33,725 bases of DNA from Paenibacillus sp. A3 (GTDB lineage: Bacteria; Bacillota; Bacilli; Paenibacillales; NBRC-103111), in the NCBI RefSeq assembly GCF_001399685.1, contig NZ_JTHN01000094.1:1-33725 (forward strand), given 5' to 3'. Position 1 is the first letter of the stretch. Each line of letters starts with the position of its first letter. The notes beneath the pieces were generated by a model. That model did not search any database. It was not told where the DNA came from and was given only the letters and a program-made list of their open reading frames with translations. Shown in pieces: positions 1 through 7,954 of this stretch. The position numbers and the translations under genes were made by a program.

Positions 1-7
1 GTTACGA

Positions 8-133
8 GGGGGTGGGGTATCTACTTCCGATCGCTGTTGTCAGCGGGAAACTTTGATTGAAGCCGCTTAACAGCGGATATTTCCCGCAGACAAAGGCGAA
101 CGCTATCGCTCCTCCAGTAGATACCCCACCTCC
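8..133. repeat. Dispersed intergenic inverted-repeat element
   Basis: Two 14-base arms, GGTGGGGTATCTAC at 11-24 and its exact reverse complement at 117-130, enclose about 90 bases. Inside are a second complementary pair (GCGGGAAA at 43-50, TTTCCCGC at 80-87) and a small hairpin, CCGCT-TAAC-AGCGG, at 63-76. The whole would fold into a long branched stem. No transposase is present, so this looks like a non-autonomous (MITE-like) or BOX-type repeat. One arm recurs at the other end of the window. Confidence 0.7.
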
Positions 134-189
134 GTATGCTTTTCTATTTTGTCAAAAAAATACTTTCTTAAGCGCTCAAAGCTTCCTAA

Positions 190-372
190 ACAAGGAAGCT
201 TTATTTCATACAGGCAATACAGGTCCTAGAGGGAGAAGACGGCAAGCAATACGCAATGTTCGCGTCGGAGTTCGTGAAGACGATGCTGCAGAAAGGAACC
301 GCTACCGGTTGGCGTGTTGTCGAGGAGACGAGGCAGAAGTCTGCTTCTTACTATACTTCTGTTCCAATCTAG
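190..372 (+). pseudogene. Orphan coding fragment, possible phage gene tail
   Basis: After a TAA at 187-189, this frame runs without a stop to a TAG at 370-372. It encodes a plausible soluble peptide with segments such as EGEDGKQYAMFASEFVKTML and ATGWRVVEET. There is no ribosome binding site or start codon at its head, so it reads like the C-terminal end of a gene whose front is lost. Its last 70 bases overlap the end of the convergent minus-strand gene. I do not recognise the family. The phage origin is inferred only from the nearby dUTPase relic. It could also be a chance open frame. Confidence 0.35.
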
Positions 373-745
373 ATTCTCTCTTTTGCTTGACTTTTTCTAG
401 GTCTGCAATTCTTTTTTCTACAAATTTCAGTTCTAGCACGTCCCTCGCTACTTCTCGAATAATTTTTAAGAAAAGCAACGAAGATGAGAATCCTATAGCG
501 CAGTACACTAGTATTCCCAAAGTAGTTATAGTGGATGGATTTAAAATCCCCCAAGTAGGAATAACATCCTTAATGAAGTAAGTACAGCAAGTTATAGTGA
601 GCCCAATAATGACTGGTATATAAGCACTTTGTTTGCCACCCTCAATTTTTGCTTCTAAGGTACCTTTTCTCAGTAATAGCGAGTCCGCCGAAAGAGATCG
701 AATCTCGTCAACAGATGCATCAGAGACATTAAGTTTATATCCCAT
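302..745 (-). CDS. Small two-helix membrane protein with coiled-coil tail
   Basis: The product has 147 residues and no family I recognise. Residues about 1-40 are polar. Two hydrophobic segments follow (about 42-60, IPVIIGLTITCCTYFI, and about 74-96, TTLGILVYCAIGFSSSLLFL), then a charged helix from about 98 to 135 with heptad-like spacing, rich in K, E and R, and a polar tail. This suggests an inner-membrane hairpin with both ends in the cytoplasm. The ATG start is supported by GGGGAGG about ten bases upstream. The gene is clearly AT-richer than the rest of the window and sits beside phage relics, so it was probably acquired by transfer. A phage or defence accessory role is possible but not shown. 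Confidence 0.65.
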   Translation of the reverse strand: MGYKLNVSDASVDEIRSLSADSLLLRKGTLEAKIEGGKQSAYIPVIIGLTITCCTYFIKDVIPTWGILNPSTITTLGILVYCAIGFSSSLLFLKIIREVARDVLELKFVEKRIADLEKVKQKRESRLEQKYSKKQTSASSPRQHANR

Positions 746-935
746 AACTATTCCGCCTCCCCTATAAGATGTTATAAATACTAGGATCGGTATATTTTAA
801 CAGATTCTTTAGAGGTTTACGGAGACGGTATTAAGAGGTCGAAAACCCGCGCAGAGTTTGACACTCTTATACCACTGCCCGGCGTGCGGCGACGGCTCTG
901 ATGGCCGCGCTATAACGGAAGTCCCGACGCCTTCA

Positions 936-1112
936 CTTAACGTTAAAATCCGTAAACTCGACCCGGACGCTACCGTACCTACTTACGCCACGGCCGTCGT
1001 AGCCGCCTTCGATCCTATCGTGGTCGAGGACGTTATGATCACGCTCGGCGAGACCGCTAAAATATCGCACGGCCTCGCGTTTGAGATTACGCCCGGCTAC
1101 GTAATGTATGTT
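936..1112 (+). pseudogene. Decayed dUTPase (dut) N-terminal remnant
   Basis: The translation contains LNVKIRKLDPDATVPTYA, then AAFD, then ITLGETAKISHGLAFEITPG. These follow the order of the trimeric dUTPase N-terminus: the first strand, the AxxAFDL region of motif 1, and PGETxxVPxGLAFEIPPGY. Several conserved positions have changed: AFDP for AFDL, SHGLAFEIT for PxGLAFEIP. Homology stops after GYVMYV; the PRSG motif, the uracil-binding hairpin and the C-terminal P-loop-like motif are missing. There is no ATG or ribosome binding site at the natural start, and the frame runs in from an unrelated CPACG-containing stretch. Such dUTPases are common in phages of Bacillota. I read this as a dead prophage gene. 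Confidence 0.7.
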
Positions 1113-1223
1113 TGTATTATTTTTTCTGAAAATTTTTCCACGCACTCCCACACACAACCTTCCTAAGAGATGGGCATTGACCACTACCATTTCAAACGTT
1201 TTTAGTACTGGATTCCCATCACA

Positions 1224-2489
1224 TTATTCCTTGCTTTTCGTGAGGGCGATCTGCTGAAGCTGATCGAGGGCGGCTTGGGGCGGCATGTGGTCGACCAGGA
1301 CGGCCTGACCCATTTTTCGCGTTCCGTCCATGACCTTCTGCCAGGCAGGGTGGTTAACCGGATAAAATTTGGCCGTCTGAAGTGCTTCGAGGCTGTCTTT
1401 TGCGTTCTTGTCCTTGGCCGCAAGCTTGTCCCCCACGGACTTGGTCACAGGCAGGAAGCCTTCACGCAGAATGATGCTCTCGTAGCGCGCATCGTCATAC
1501 AGAAAGCTGATGAATTTGGAGAGCGCCTCTTTGTTCGTATGATCCGTCTTGAAGGACACCAGCACATCCTGCACGCCGAAGGAGATGGGCGGAGTTCCGT
1601 CCTTGACCGGCATCGGTCCGATGCCCCATTTCAGACCGGGAAATTCCTTGGGAACGACGGAAGTGAAATAATTGCCCGAAATCATCGTCCCGAGCTTTCC
1701 GTTCCCGAGAATGCGGTGCTTCTCGTCGCGCGTCGTGACGGTCGGCTCGGTATCGGTCAGCCCTTGGTCGTAAAGCGACTTCAGAAAGGTCAGCCCTTCG
1801 ACGTTTTCCGGCGAATTGATCGTCCACTGCCCGTCCTTCATCCAACCTCCGCCCGCTCCGAAGAAGAAATAGGACAAGTAAGCCTGGCTTTCGTTGTCCG
1901 TCAAGTCCACGCCGAAGCCTTCGGCTTTGCCCGTCTGCTTGATTTTCCGCGCCGTCTCGACCAGCTCGGACCACGTTTTCGGCGGCTCGGTCAGCCCGAT
2001 GTCGTCAAAAATGTCCTTGTTGTAATACAGGTTGCGGACGGTGGCGAGATAAGGGATCGCGTATTGGGCGCCGTTCCAATAATCCATTTGCAGGAACTTG
2101 GGAAGAAGGTTCGCCTTCAGCTCCGGGGACAGGATATCGTTCCAATCGTTGAGCAGGCCGTCCTTGGCAAAATGGGCATACACGTTCGTATTCAACAGGT
2201 CCGGCGGCTGATTCTTGCTGATCATGGTCGTATAGACGCCGTCGAGAATGTCCCAATTCGCCACCTGCAGCTCGACGTCAATGTTCGGATATTTCGCTTC
2301 GAAATCTTTCACGATGCTCTCCAGCAGCGGTCTCGTATCCGTACTATACTCCGCAGCCAGGAACTGGATTAGCGCCTTCGGGTCCGCCGGAGCGGGAGAA
2401 GGGGAAGAGTCGATCCCGCAGCCGGACAGCGGCATCAGCAGCGTCAGCGCGGCCGACACGGTCGCTGCGGCGGGCTTCCGTCGGTTCAT
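1224..2489 (-). CDS. ABC sugar transporter solute-binding lipoprotein (family 1)
   Basis: This 421-residue extracellular protein captures a sugar or oligosaccharide for an ABC importer. The signal peptide has the lipobox L-S-G-C with Cys24 as the lipidation site, followed by an S/P/A linker. The body has the pattern of family 1 solute-binding proteins: an early D-F-E-x-K-Y-P-N-I segment, PDL (residues about 95), the hinge-region YYNKDIF, and PPKTWSEL. It is the last gene of the operon, 50 bases after the sensor gene. Partners of this family are normally two MalF/MalG-type permeases encoded just downstream, but the sequence there turns into a prophage relic. Either the permeases were lost or they are encoded elsewhere. 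Substrate unknown. Confidence 0.9.
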   Translation of the reverse strand: MNRRKPAAATVSAALTLLMPLSGCGIDSSPSPAPADPKALIQFLAAEYSTDTRPLLESIVKDFEAKYPNIDVELQVANWDILDGVYTTMISKNQPPDLLNTNVYAHFAKDGLLNDWNDILSPELKANLLPKFLQMDYWNGAQYAIPYLATVRNLYYNKDIFDDIGLTEPPKTWSELVETARKIKQTGKAEGFGVDLTDNESQAYLSYFFFGAGGGWMKDGQWTINSPENVEGLTFLKSLYDQGLTDTEPTVTTRDEKHRILGNGKLGTMISGNYFTSVVPKEFPGLKWGIGPMPVKDGTPPISFGVQDVLVSFKTDHTNKEALSKFISFLYDDARYESIILREGFLPVTKSVGDKLAAKDKNAKDSLEALQTAKFYPVNHPAWQKVMDGTRKMGQAVLVDHMPPQAALDQLQQIALTKSKE

Positions 2490-2539
2490 CGGTCCACCTC
2501 GATTCTTGGATTGATCGCCCGAGCCGGGGCATGGTTTCC

Positions 2540-3526
2540 TTACCTTTCCACAAAAGGGAACAGCAGCTTTTGATTTTCCGGATCGTACATGTTCTCCTTG
2601 GTGACGACCGTCGAATCGATGTTGTCTCGCGGGTTCGCTTTTTTCCCGTCGATGAGCTCCACGGCGGCCTTCACGCCCAAATAGCCGATGTTAAAAGGCT
2701 TCTGGACCAGCGTGGCATGCAGCGCGCCTTCCTCCAGCAGCTTGATCTCATAGATCGAAGCGCCGAAGCCGACGAGCTTGACCGAGGCGCTTTTGTTCAT
2801 TTCCTTGATCGCTTTGGCGGCTCCCAAGGTAGCCGTCTCGTTCAAGCAGATCATGCCGGTAATCTCCGGGTGTTCGGCCAGCAGCTGCTTGGTCGCTTGG
2901 TAGGCCAGCTCCTCCTGATTCGCAGCATACCTCGTGCCGACGACGACCGCCGGCGGGTCGGCGGCGAGCGCGTCCCGAATGCCGGTTTCCCGGTCTGCGG
3001 CGGTGGGCGAGCCGCCCTTGTCGCTAAGGATCGCGACGGCGGGCCGGCCATTGGTCATGGAGGCCAACGCTCGTCCGGCTTTTCTGCCTGCGTCCAGATT
3101 GTTGCTGGCGATAAAGCTGTCTCCGGGATTGCCGTCCAACGGCGAATCAATGACGACCAGCTTGATTCCGGCTTGGCGGACCTTCTCCGCCACAGGAACG
3201 AGCAGGTCGTCGTCGGCCGGGGCCAGCACGATCGCTTGGGGCTTCTCCGCAATCGCTTGCTCCACGAGACCGATCTGCTCATGCACGTCGGTTTCCTGCA
3301 AGGGACCGCGAATGTCCGCTTTCGCTTGAAATTCTTTGGCGGCCGTCTTCGCCCCGGCCCGGATCGTCTGCCAAAATTCCGTGCGGATATCGTTGCTTTT
3401 CATAATGACGATAATGCTCTTGTCCTTGCCGCTTTCGGTCCGGACGGACTGGAGCAGGATGGCGGTATAGGCGCCCAAGGCCAAGAGGGGCACCAGCATC
3501 CACACGATTTTTTTATGCGTCTGCAT
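2540..3526 (-). CDS. Membrane-anchored periplasmic-binding-type sugar sensor
   Basis: The product has 328 residues: a single N-terminal hydrophobic segment (about 8-26) and then a ribose-binding-protein-like (Peripla_BP_4) domain to the end. Typical parts are IIVIMKSNDIRTEFWQTI near the start, VEQAIAEKPQAIVLAPAD, VVIDSPLDG, the hinge-like SFIASNNLDAGRKAG, and GMICLNE. There is no lipobox cysteine, so the segment probably stays as a membrane anchor. It lies 14 bases after the kinase gene. In Clostridium beijerinckii the XylFII-LytS-YesN system uses such a binding protein as the sensing partner of the kinase; the same gene company suggests the same role here (inference). It is less likely a transport component, since the next gene supplies a different type of binding protein. 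Confidence 0.8.
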   Translation of the reverse strand: MQTHKKIVWMLVPLLALGAYTAILLQSVRTESGKDKSIIVIMKSNDIRTEFWQTIRAGAKTAAKEFQAKADIRGPLQETDVHEQIGLVEQAIAEKPQAIVLAPADDDLLVPVAEKVRQAGIKLVVIDSPLDGNPGDSFIASNNLDAGRKAGRALASMTNGRPAVAILSDKGGSPTAADRETGIRDALAADPPAVVVGTRYAANQEELAYQATKQLLAEHPEITGMICLNETATLGAAKAIKEMNKSASVKLVGFGASIYEIKLLEEGALHATLVQKPFNIGYLGVKAAVELIDGKKANPRDNIDSTVVTKENMYDPENQKLLFPFVER

Positions 3527-3540
3527 CGGCGGCTCCTTTC

Positions 3541-5322
3541 CTACTCGCTTTTCGGGATCGTCAGCGTGACCCGGGTGCCCTTCTCCGGTTCGCTTTCGAA
3601 GCTCACGCCGTAGCTCGTGCCGAAATAAAGCTGAATCCGTTCGTGCACGTTGGCGATGCCTACGCCCGTGCCCTTGCCGCGTTCCGTTCCCGTCTTCGGC
3701 ACCAGAATGTGCCGCAGCTGGTCCGGCGTCATGCCGAGGCCGTTGTCCTCAACGGTGAACACGATCCTGCCGTCCTTCTCCCCGCCGGAGATCGTAATGA
3801 GCCCGCACCCCGGTTTGTTTTTGATCCCGTGATAGATGGCGTTTTCGACGAAGGGCTGGAGCAATATTTTGATCGTTTTGCAGGCCATAATGTCTTGGGA
3901 GACGGCGATCCGGTAATCCAGCTTTTCCTTGTACCTCATTTTCTGGATCAGCAGATAGCTGCGGATATGCTCGATTTCGATGAAGAGGGGCACAAGCTCG
4001 TCGCTTTTGTTGATGCTGGCGCGGAACAGCTTCGCGAGCGCGGAGGTCATGAGCACGACTTCCTCGTGCTTCTTGCCCTCGGCCATCCAGATGATCGAAT
4101 CGAGCGTATTGTACAGAAAATGCGGGTTGATCTGCGACTGGAGCACCTTGAGCTCGCTTTTGCGCTTCGTTTCTTCGTTGCGGATGATTTCGCTCATCAG
4201 CTCCTTCGTATGGCCGACCATCAGGTTGAACGTGCGCCCGAGCTGGCCGATCTCGTTCTCCTGCTCGATCTCGGCGCGAATGTCGAAGTTGCCTTTTTCC
4301 ACCTGCTTCATCTTATCCTGAAGGTTCTTGATCGGTTTGGAAAACCGGTGCGAGAGCACGAATGACAGCAGCAGGGTAATCGCCAGCCCGAAGACGGCCA
4401 GCAGCAGGAACGAGCCTTGAATCGTGTGCTTGTTGGTGACGAGCTCGTCCGTGTAGGCGACGCCGACGATTTTCCAGCCGAATTTCGTATCGTGGACCGA
4501 ATAGATCCGCGATTCGTCGCCGTCGTATGCGACGAAGCTGTCCGTATGCATCACCTTGTCGATCAGCTCGCTCTTCAGGTTGCTGTAGATGAGCTGCTGC
4601 TGCGGGTGGTAGACGATGTTGCCGCCGTTGTCGACAATGAACACGTAGCCCCGCTTGCCGAGGTTGACCTGGCTGCAGATTTCGCTGATGACGCTCAGGT
4701 TGAGATCGACGAGAAAAATGCCTTCCCCCGCGATCCCGTCGGTGCTTTTCAGCTCCCGGCTGAGGGAGACGACCCAGCGGTATTCGTTCTGGATCACATG
4801 CTGGACGTGGGAGGAGGAGACGACCGGCTTGCCGCCTTCCTGCTTCGCCTGCTTGTACCAGAGCTGCTCCTCCGGCTTCGCGTTCGGATTGAGGCTGGTG
4901 CTGCGCCGGTCCGACACGAATTTGCCGTTATAGCCGAACACCATGATGGAGGCGATGTCTTTGCGGGTGTACAGAATCGACTGGAACATGTCCGAGATGC
5001 GCTTCTCGTATACCCGGCGGTCGGCCTCGCTGATGAACACCGTGTTGGAGATAAAATATTTGACGTCTTTGTTCGTCAGGGCCAGGGTGGAGATGTTTTC
5101 CATGTTCGTGAAGTAGGACTGGATGTTGGCGCCGACCTGCTTCATGACTTCGGAGAGGTAGGCTTGTGAATTTTTCTCCACGGCGTCGGCGGACAGCCGG
5201 TAGGAGATGAAGCTGGTGATGCCGACGGAGACGAGAATCAAGCAGGAAAAAGCCGCAGCGATGCTGGAGCGGATGCTCTTGAATTGGAACCGTGGCAGCG
5301 GAGGGCGGAGCATCGGCTTCAT
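3541..5322 (-). CDS. YesM-type sensor histidine kinase
   Basis: This 593-residue membrane kinase has a first transmembrane segment at about 17-39, a large extracellular Cache-like sensor region, a second transmembrane segment near residue 300-325, a HAMP linker (SKPIKNLQDKMKQVEKG), a His_kinase domain with SQINPHFLYNTLDS (phospho-acceptor His401), and an ATPase domain with N box FVENAIYHGI, DNGLGM and GTGVGIANVHERI. This is the LytS/YesM class. Its start overlaps the stop of the response regulator by four bases (ATGA), so the two are translationally coupled. Its likely partner is that regulator, and its ligand input is probably the anchored sugar-binding protein downstream. Confidence 0.92.
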   Translation of the reverse strand: MKPMLRPPLPRFQFKSIRSSIAAAFSCLILVSVGITSFISYRLSADAVEKNSQAYLSEVMKQVGANIQSYFTNMENISTLALTNKDVKYFISNTVFISEADRRVYEKRISDMFQSILYTRKDIASIMVFGYNGKFVSDRRSTSLNPNAKPEEQLWYKQAKQEGGKPVVSSSHVQHVIQNEYRWVVSLSRELKSTDGIAGEGIFLVDLNLSVISEICSQVNLGKRGYVFIVDNGGNIVYHPQQQLIYSNLKSELIDKVMHTDSFVAYDGDESRIYSVHDTKFGWKIVGVAYTDELVTNKHTIQGSFLLLAVFGLAITLLLSFVLSHRFSKPIKNLQDKMKQVEKGNFDIRAEIEQENEIGQLGRTFNLMVGHTKELMSEIIRNEETKRKSELKVLQSQINPHFLYNTLDSIIWMAEGKKHEEVVLMTSALAKLFRASINKSDELVPLFIEIEHIRSYLLIQKMRYKEKLDYRIAVSQDIMACKTIKILLQPFVENAIYHGIKNKPGCGLITISGGEKDGRIVFTVEDNGLGMTPDQLRHILVPKTGTERGKGTGVGIANVHERIQLYFGTSYGVSFESEPEKGTRVTLTIPKSE

Positions 5323-6941
5323 CGGCGGAGCTCCTTGGCCGCAGTGTCCCGGTATTCCGTCGGCGTGAGGCCGGAGTGCTTCTTGAAGATCAGGCTGAAA
5401 TAGTTCGGATCGGCATAGCCCACCTGTGCAGCAATCTCATAGGATTTGAGCGGGGTATGCAGCAGCAGCTCCTTCGCCTTGTCGATGCGCACCCGCGTCA
5501 AATATTCGACGAACGTTTCGCCGAGCTGCTGCTTGAACACGGTGCTGAAATAGCTCGTGCTCATGAGCGTATGCCGGCACAGCTCCTGCAGGGAGAGCTT
5601 GTCGTTCGCGTAATGCTCGTGGATATACTCGGTGGCCCGCAGCACCTGCGTATGCGTCAAGCGGCTCCGCTGCTCGGAGATTTGGTCCAGCGCCAGGCTT
5701 AATATTTGCTTCAGCCAGTCCTGGATTTCGTCCAACGTCTTGAACCGGTACACGTCCGTCAGCCAATTGCCCTCGCCTATGGCTGCGCGCGGTTCGTCCG
5801 CTCCGAGCTCCCGGACCGTATTCATCAGCGTGACGATCACCGACTGGATCTGCCAATAGCACGCTTCGATCGGCATCCGGGACGTTTTCAAATGGGTAAC
5901 CAGCTGCTCGATCAAGCGGTGAACGTCTGCGGTTGTGCCGGTTTTCACGGCGGAGGCAAGCAGCCGGTTCCATTCTGCGCCGTTGTCCGGAGCGGCTGGC
6001 GGCTGTCCCTCCATATCGACGATGCCGAGCACTTGGTTTTTGCCGAGCAGCAGCCGGTATTCGAGTGCGGATAAGGCGCTTTTGTAAGAGAGAGGAAGCT
6101 CCTCCAGCGAGCTGCATACGCGTCCGACGCCGAGGCTAACGGTCAGTTTCAAATATTTCTCGACAAACTGCCGGATTGTTTCGGCGAGCTGGTACGCGAG
6201 CTCGTACAAAGGCATGGCCGCAAGCCCGGACACGATGGCCACGACGCGCTCCTCGCGGGTGCGAAAGGCGATTCCATTCTCCTGGCCCACGATTTCCTCG
6301 ACCATATTGTATACGGCAAAGCGCAGCAGCTCCTGATCCTGATCGGAGGGCAGATGTCCGCTGCCGCCGAAATCGTCGATGTCGACGACCACCGCCACAT
6401 AGTCGGGCAGGAGCTCGGGAAGCCCGAAATAGTGAAGCCGCTCGCGGATTTCCGTATCCCCCATGGCGGTCGTCGCCCATCGTTCGAGAAAGCGTTCCTT
6501 CAGCAGGGGCAGACTTTGATTCAGCTGCATGTGCAGGCGCGTCAAGTCTTCCCGCTGGCGGGTTTCCTCGTCGAGCTCGCCTTTCACTTTCGTCAGCAAT
6601 ACGCGAAGATCAGCCGCTGTAATCGGTTTCAAAATAAAGTCATAAGCTTTGAGCCGCAGCGCTTGCTGTGCATAATCGAAATCGTCGAAGCCGGTCAGGA
6701 TGATCACCTTCACGAAAGGGTACCGGGTCCGGATCAGCCGCGTCAGCTCCAGCCCGTCCATAAACGGCATGCAAATATCCGACAGCACGAGGTCCGGTCT
6801 GAGCTGCTCCATCGCTTCCCACGCTTCCCGGCCGCTCGCATAATCGCCGACGAGCTCGAAGCCAAGCCCGTTCCAATCGATATGCTCCTTGATGCCCTCG
6901 CGTACGATCGCTTCGTCGTCCACAATCATGATTTTGTACAT
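5319..6941 (-). CDS. YesN-type AraC-family response regulator
   Basis: The product has 540 residues. The receiver domain is at 1-120 (acidic pair Asp8/Asp9, phosphorylated Asp55 in LSDICMPFMDG, and the ILKPI lysine). A long middle region is typical of YesN proteins. The last 100 residues form an AraC DNA-binding domain with two helix-turn-helix units (LSLQELCRHTLMSTSYFSTV and YEIAAQVGYADPNYFSLIFK). It should activate sugar-uptake genes when phosphorylated by the kinase encoded next. A GTG lies two codons earlier, but the GGGGGTG ribosome binding site is properly spaced only for this ATG, so I chose it. First gene of the operon. Confidence 0.92.
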   Translation of the reverse strand: MYKIMIVDDEAIVREGIKEHIDWNGLGFELVGDYASGREAWEAMEQLRPDLVLSDICMPFMDGLELTRLIRTRYPFVKVIILTGFDDFDYAQQALRLKAYDFILKPITAADLRVLLTKVKGELDEETRQREDLTRLHMQLNQSLPLLKERFLERWATTAMGDTEIRERLHYFGLPELLPDYVAVVVDIDDFGGSGHLPSDQDQELLRFAVYNMVEEIVGQENGIAFRTREERVVAIVSGLAAMPLYELAYQLAETIRQFVEKYLKLTVSLGVGRVCSSLEELPLSYKSALSALEYRLLLGKNQVLGIVDMEGQPPAAPDNGAEWNRLLASAVKTGTTADVHRLIEQLVTHLKTSRMPIEACYWQIQSVIVTLMNTVRELGADEPRAAIGEGNWLTDVYRFKTLDEIQDWLKQILSLALDQISEQRSRLTHTQVLRATEYIHEHYANDKLSLQELCRHTLMSTSYFSTVFKQQLGETFVEYLTRVRIDKAKELLLHTPLKSYEIAAQVGYADPNYFSLIFKKHSGLTPTEYRDTAAKELRR

Positions 6942-6976
6942 GCGCACCCCCGGATTTCCAGCGTAACTTTGTGTTG

Positions 6977-7006
6977 AGTGTACTGTAAAAAGGGAAATTC
7001 AGGCAA
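6977..7006 (-). promoter_or_regulatory. Candidate promoter of the sugar-sensing operon
   Basis: On the minus strand TTGCCT (7001-7006) and TACACT (6977-6982) are 18 bases apart, a moderate sigma-A match placed about 35 bases before the response regulator start. No operator was recognised. Confidence 0.4.
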
Positions 7007-7267
7007 GAGGGTTGTGTGCGCTTTTGCATTTTTTTGTAGAAACTTAACATGCCGCCCTCGCTCATCGCAGCTACGGCATCCGTAATATGAATCGTGTCCG
7101 CCTTCAACGAATCGTCCGCATGCCGTACGATGGCTTCGACCAAACCGAAAAGGAGAAAGCATCTCATGATCAAATAACCTGCGGTGTTAAGCCGCAACCT
7201 GTTCGACAAGCAATGGATCGGGGAATCGATACATCTACAAAAAAATTGCTCCGCATAATTTCAAATG

Positions 7268-7303
7268 AAAAAGCCAGCATTCTTCAGAGAAGAACGACTG
7301 GCT
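7268..7303 (-). terminator. Rho-independent terminator after VTT protein gene
   Basis: On the minus strand AGCCAG and CTGGCT flank an inner TTCTTC/GAAGAA stem, and the outer stem runs into five T. It begins a few bases after the stop codon of the membrane protein gene. The remaining sequence between this and the response regulator start carries only that gene's promoter. Confidence 0.8.
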
Positions 7304-7309
7304 CGCAGC

Positions 7310-7906
7310 TTATTGTGAAATGTCGGTTTGGCGTTTTTCTTTTTTCCGGCGTTGAATTTTTCGCACGAGCAGCCAGCATAATGCAATCACTGCGCCGGCA
7401 GCCAGCATGGAGATGGTGAGCGTGCTTCCGCCGACCATATTTTCTGCCGCATGGCCGTAAATGTAGAACAAAATTCCGACGACATAAAATTTCGCCGCAC
7501 GCCCGATGGCAGCATAACCGATCAGCTTCCAAAGGGGATAATTCATACAACCCGATACAATGGTAAAAATCTTGAAAGGAATAGGAGTGAAAGAACCGAT
7601 CATAATGGCTGCTTCTCCATGACGACGGAACATTTCGGTAACGGAATCCAGCTGCTTTTGTTTCATAAATTTGCGAAGAATAAGATTGCCTGAAGTTTTA
7701 CCGATGGCGTAGCCGATTGGCGTACCGATCATACAACCTATAAAGCCGAACGTAGCCAGCCATAAGGCGTTCCCGGGGTTTAAAGCGCTCAAGGAAACTT
7801 GAAGAAAAAATGCGGGAATTGGAAAAATAATAGCGTCGATCATGGCGTGAATGAAAAGCCCGATATCCCCGAAGCTGCGCAGAAATTCCAAAACTGAATT
7901 AATCAA
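7310..7906 (-). CDS. VTT-domain (DedA/YqaA-like) membrane protein
   Basis: This 198-residue integral membrane protein of the SNARE-associated/VTT superfamily has the FPIPAFFLQ re-entrant region near residue 30, a glycine-rich helix (GFIGCMIGTPIGYAIGK), the second re-entrant motif GSFTPIPFKIFTIVSG, and a final helix with GRAAKFYVVG. Relatives act in membrane lipid handling (undecaprenyl-phosphate or phospholipid translocation in some DedA members). The exact substrate here cannot be told. I chose a TTG start because GAGGGGGC sits eight bases upstream; a TTG sixteen codons earlier has no ribosome binding site. The tail is strongly basic (RKIQRRKKEKR). It appears monocistronic. Confidence 0.82.
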   Translation of the reverse strand: MINSVLEFLRSFGDIGLFIHAMIDAIIFPIPAFFLQVSLSALNPGNALWLATFGFIGCMIGTPIGYAIGKTSGNLILRKFMKQKQLDSVTEMFRRHGEAAIMIGSFTPIPFKIFTIVSGCMNYPLWKLIGYAAIGRAAKFYVVGILFYIYGHAAENMVGGSTLTISMLAAGAVIALCWLLVRKIQRRKKEKRQTDISQ

Positions 7907-7954
7907 GCCTGTTTGCCCCCTCAACGAAAAGAAGGGCTTGTATCTTAGTTCCAA

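Noticed and set aside
57..581. Open frame of 174 codons on the plus strand at the left end
   Set aside because: It starts inside the inverted repeat, has no ribosome binding site, and runs antisense through the membrane protein gene. Its composition is not protein-like.
1275..2372. Long plus-strand open frame opposite the solute-binding lipoprotein gene
   Set aside because: It is the antisense shadow of a clear lipoprotein gene. Long antisense frames are common here because of the high GC and codon bias.
7043..7168. Minus-strand frame with a protein-like stretch (HADDSLKADTIHITDAVAAM)
   Set aside because: It has no ribosome binding site, runs into the promoter and start of the response regulator, and matches no family I know. 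It may be a relic but is too weak to list.
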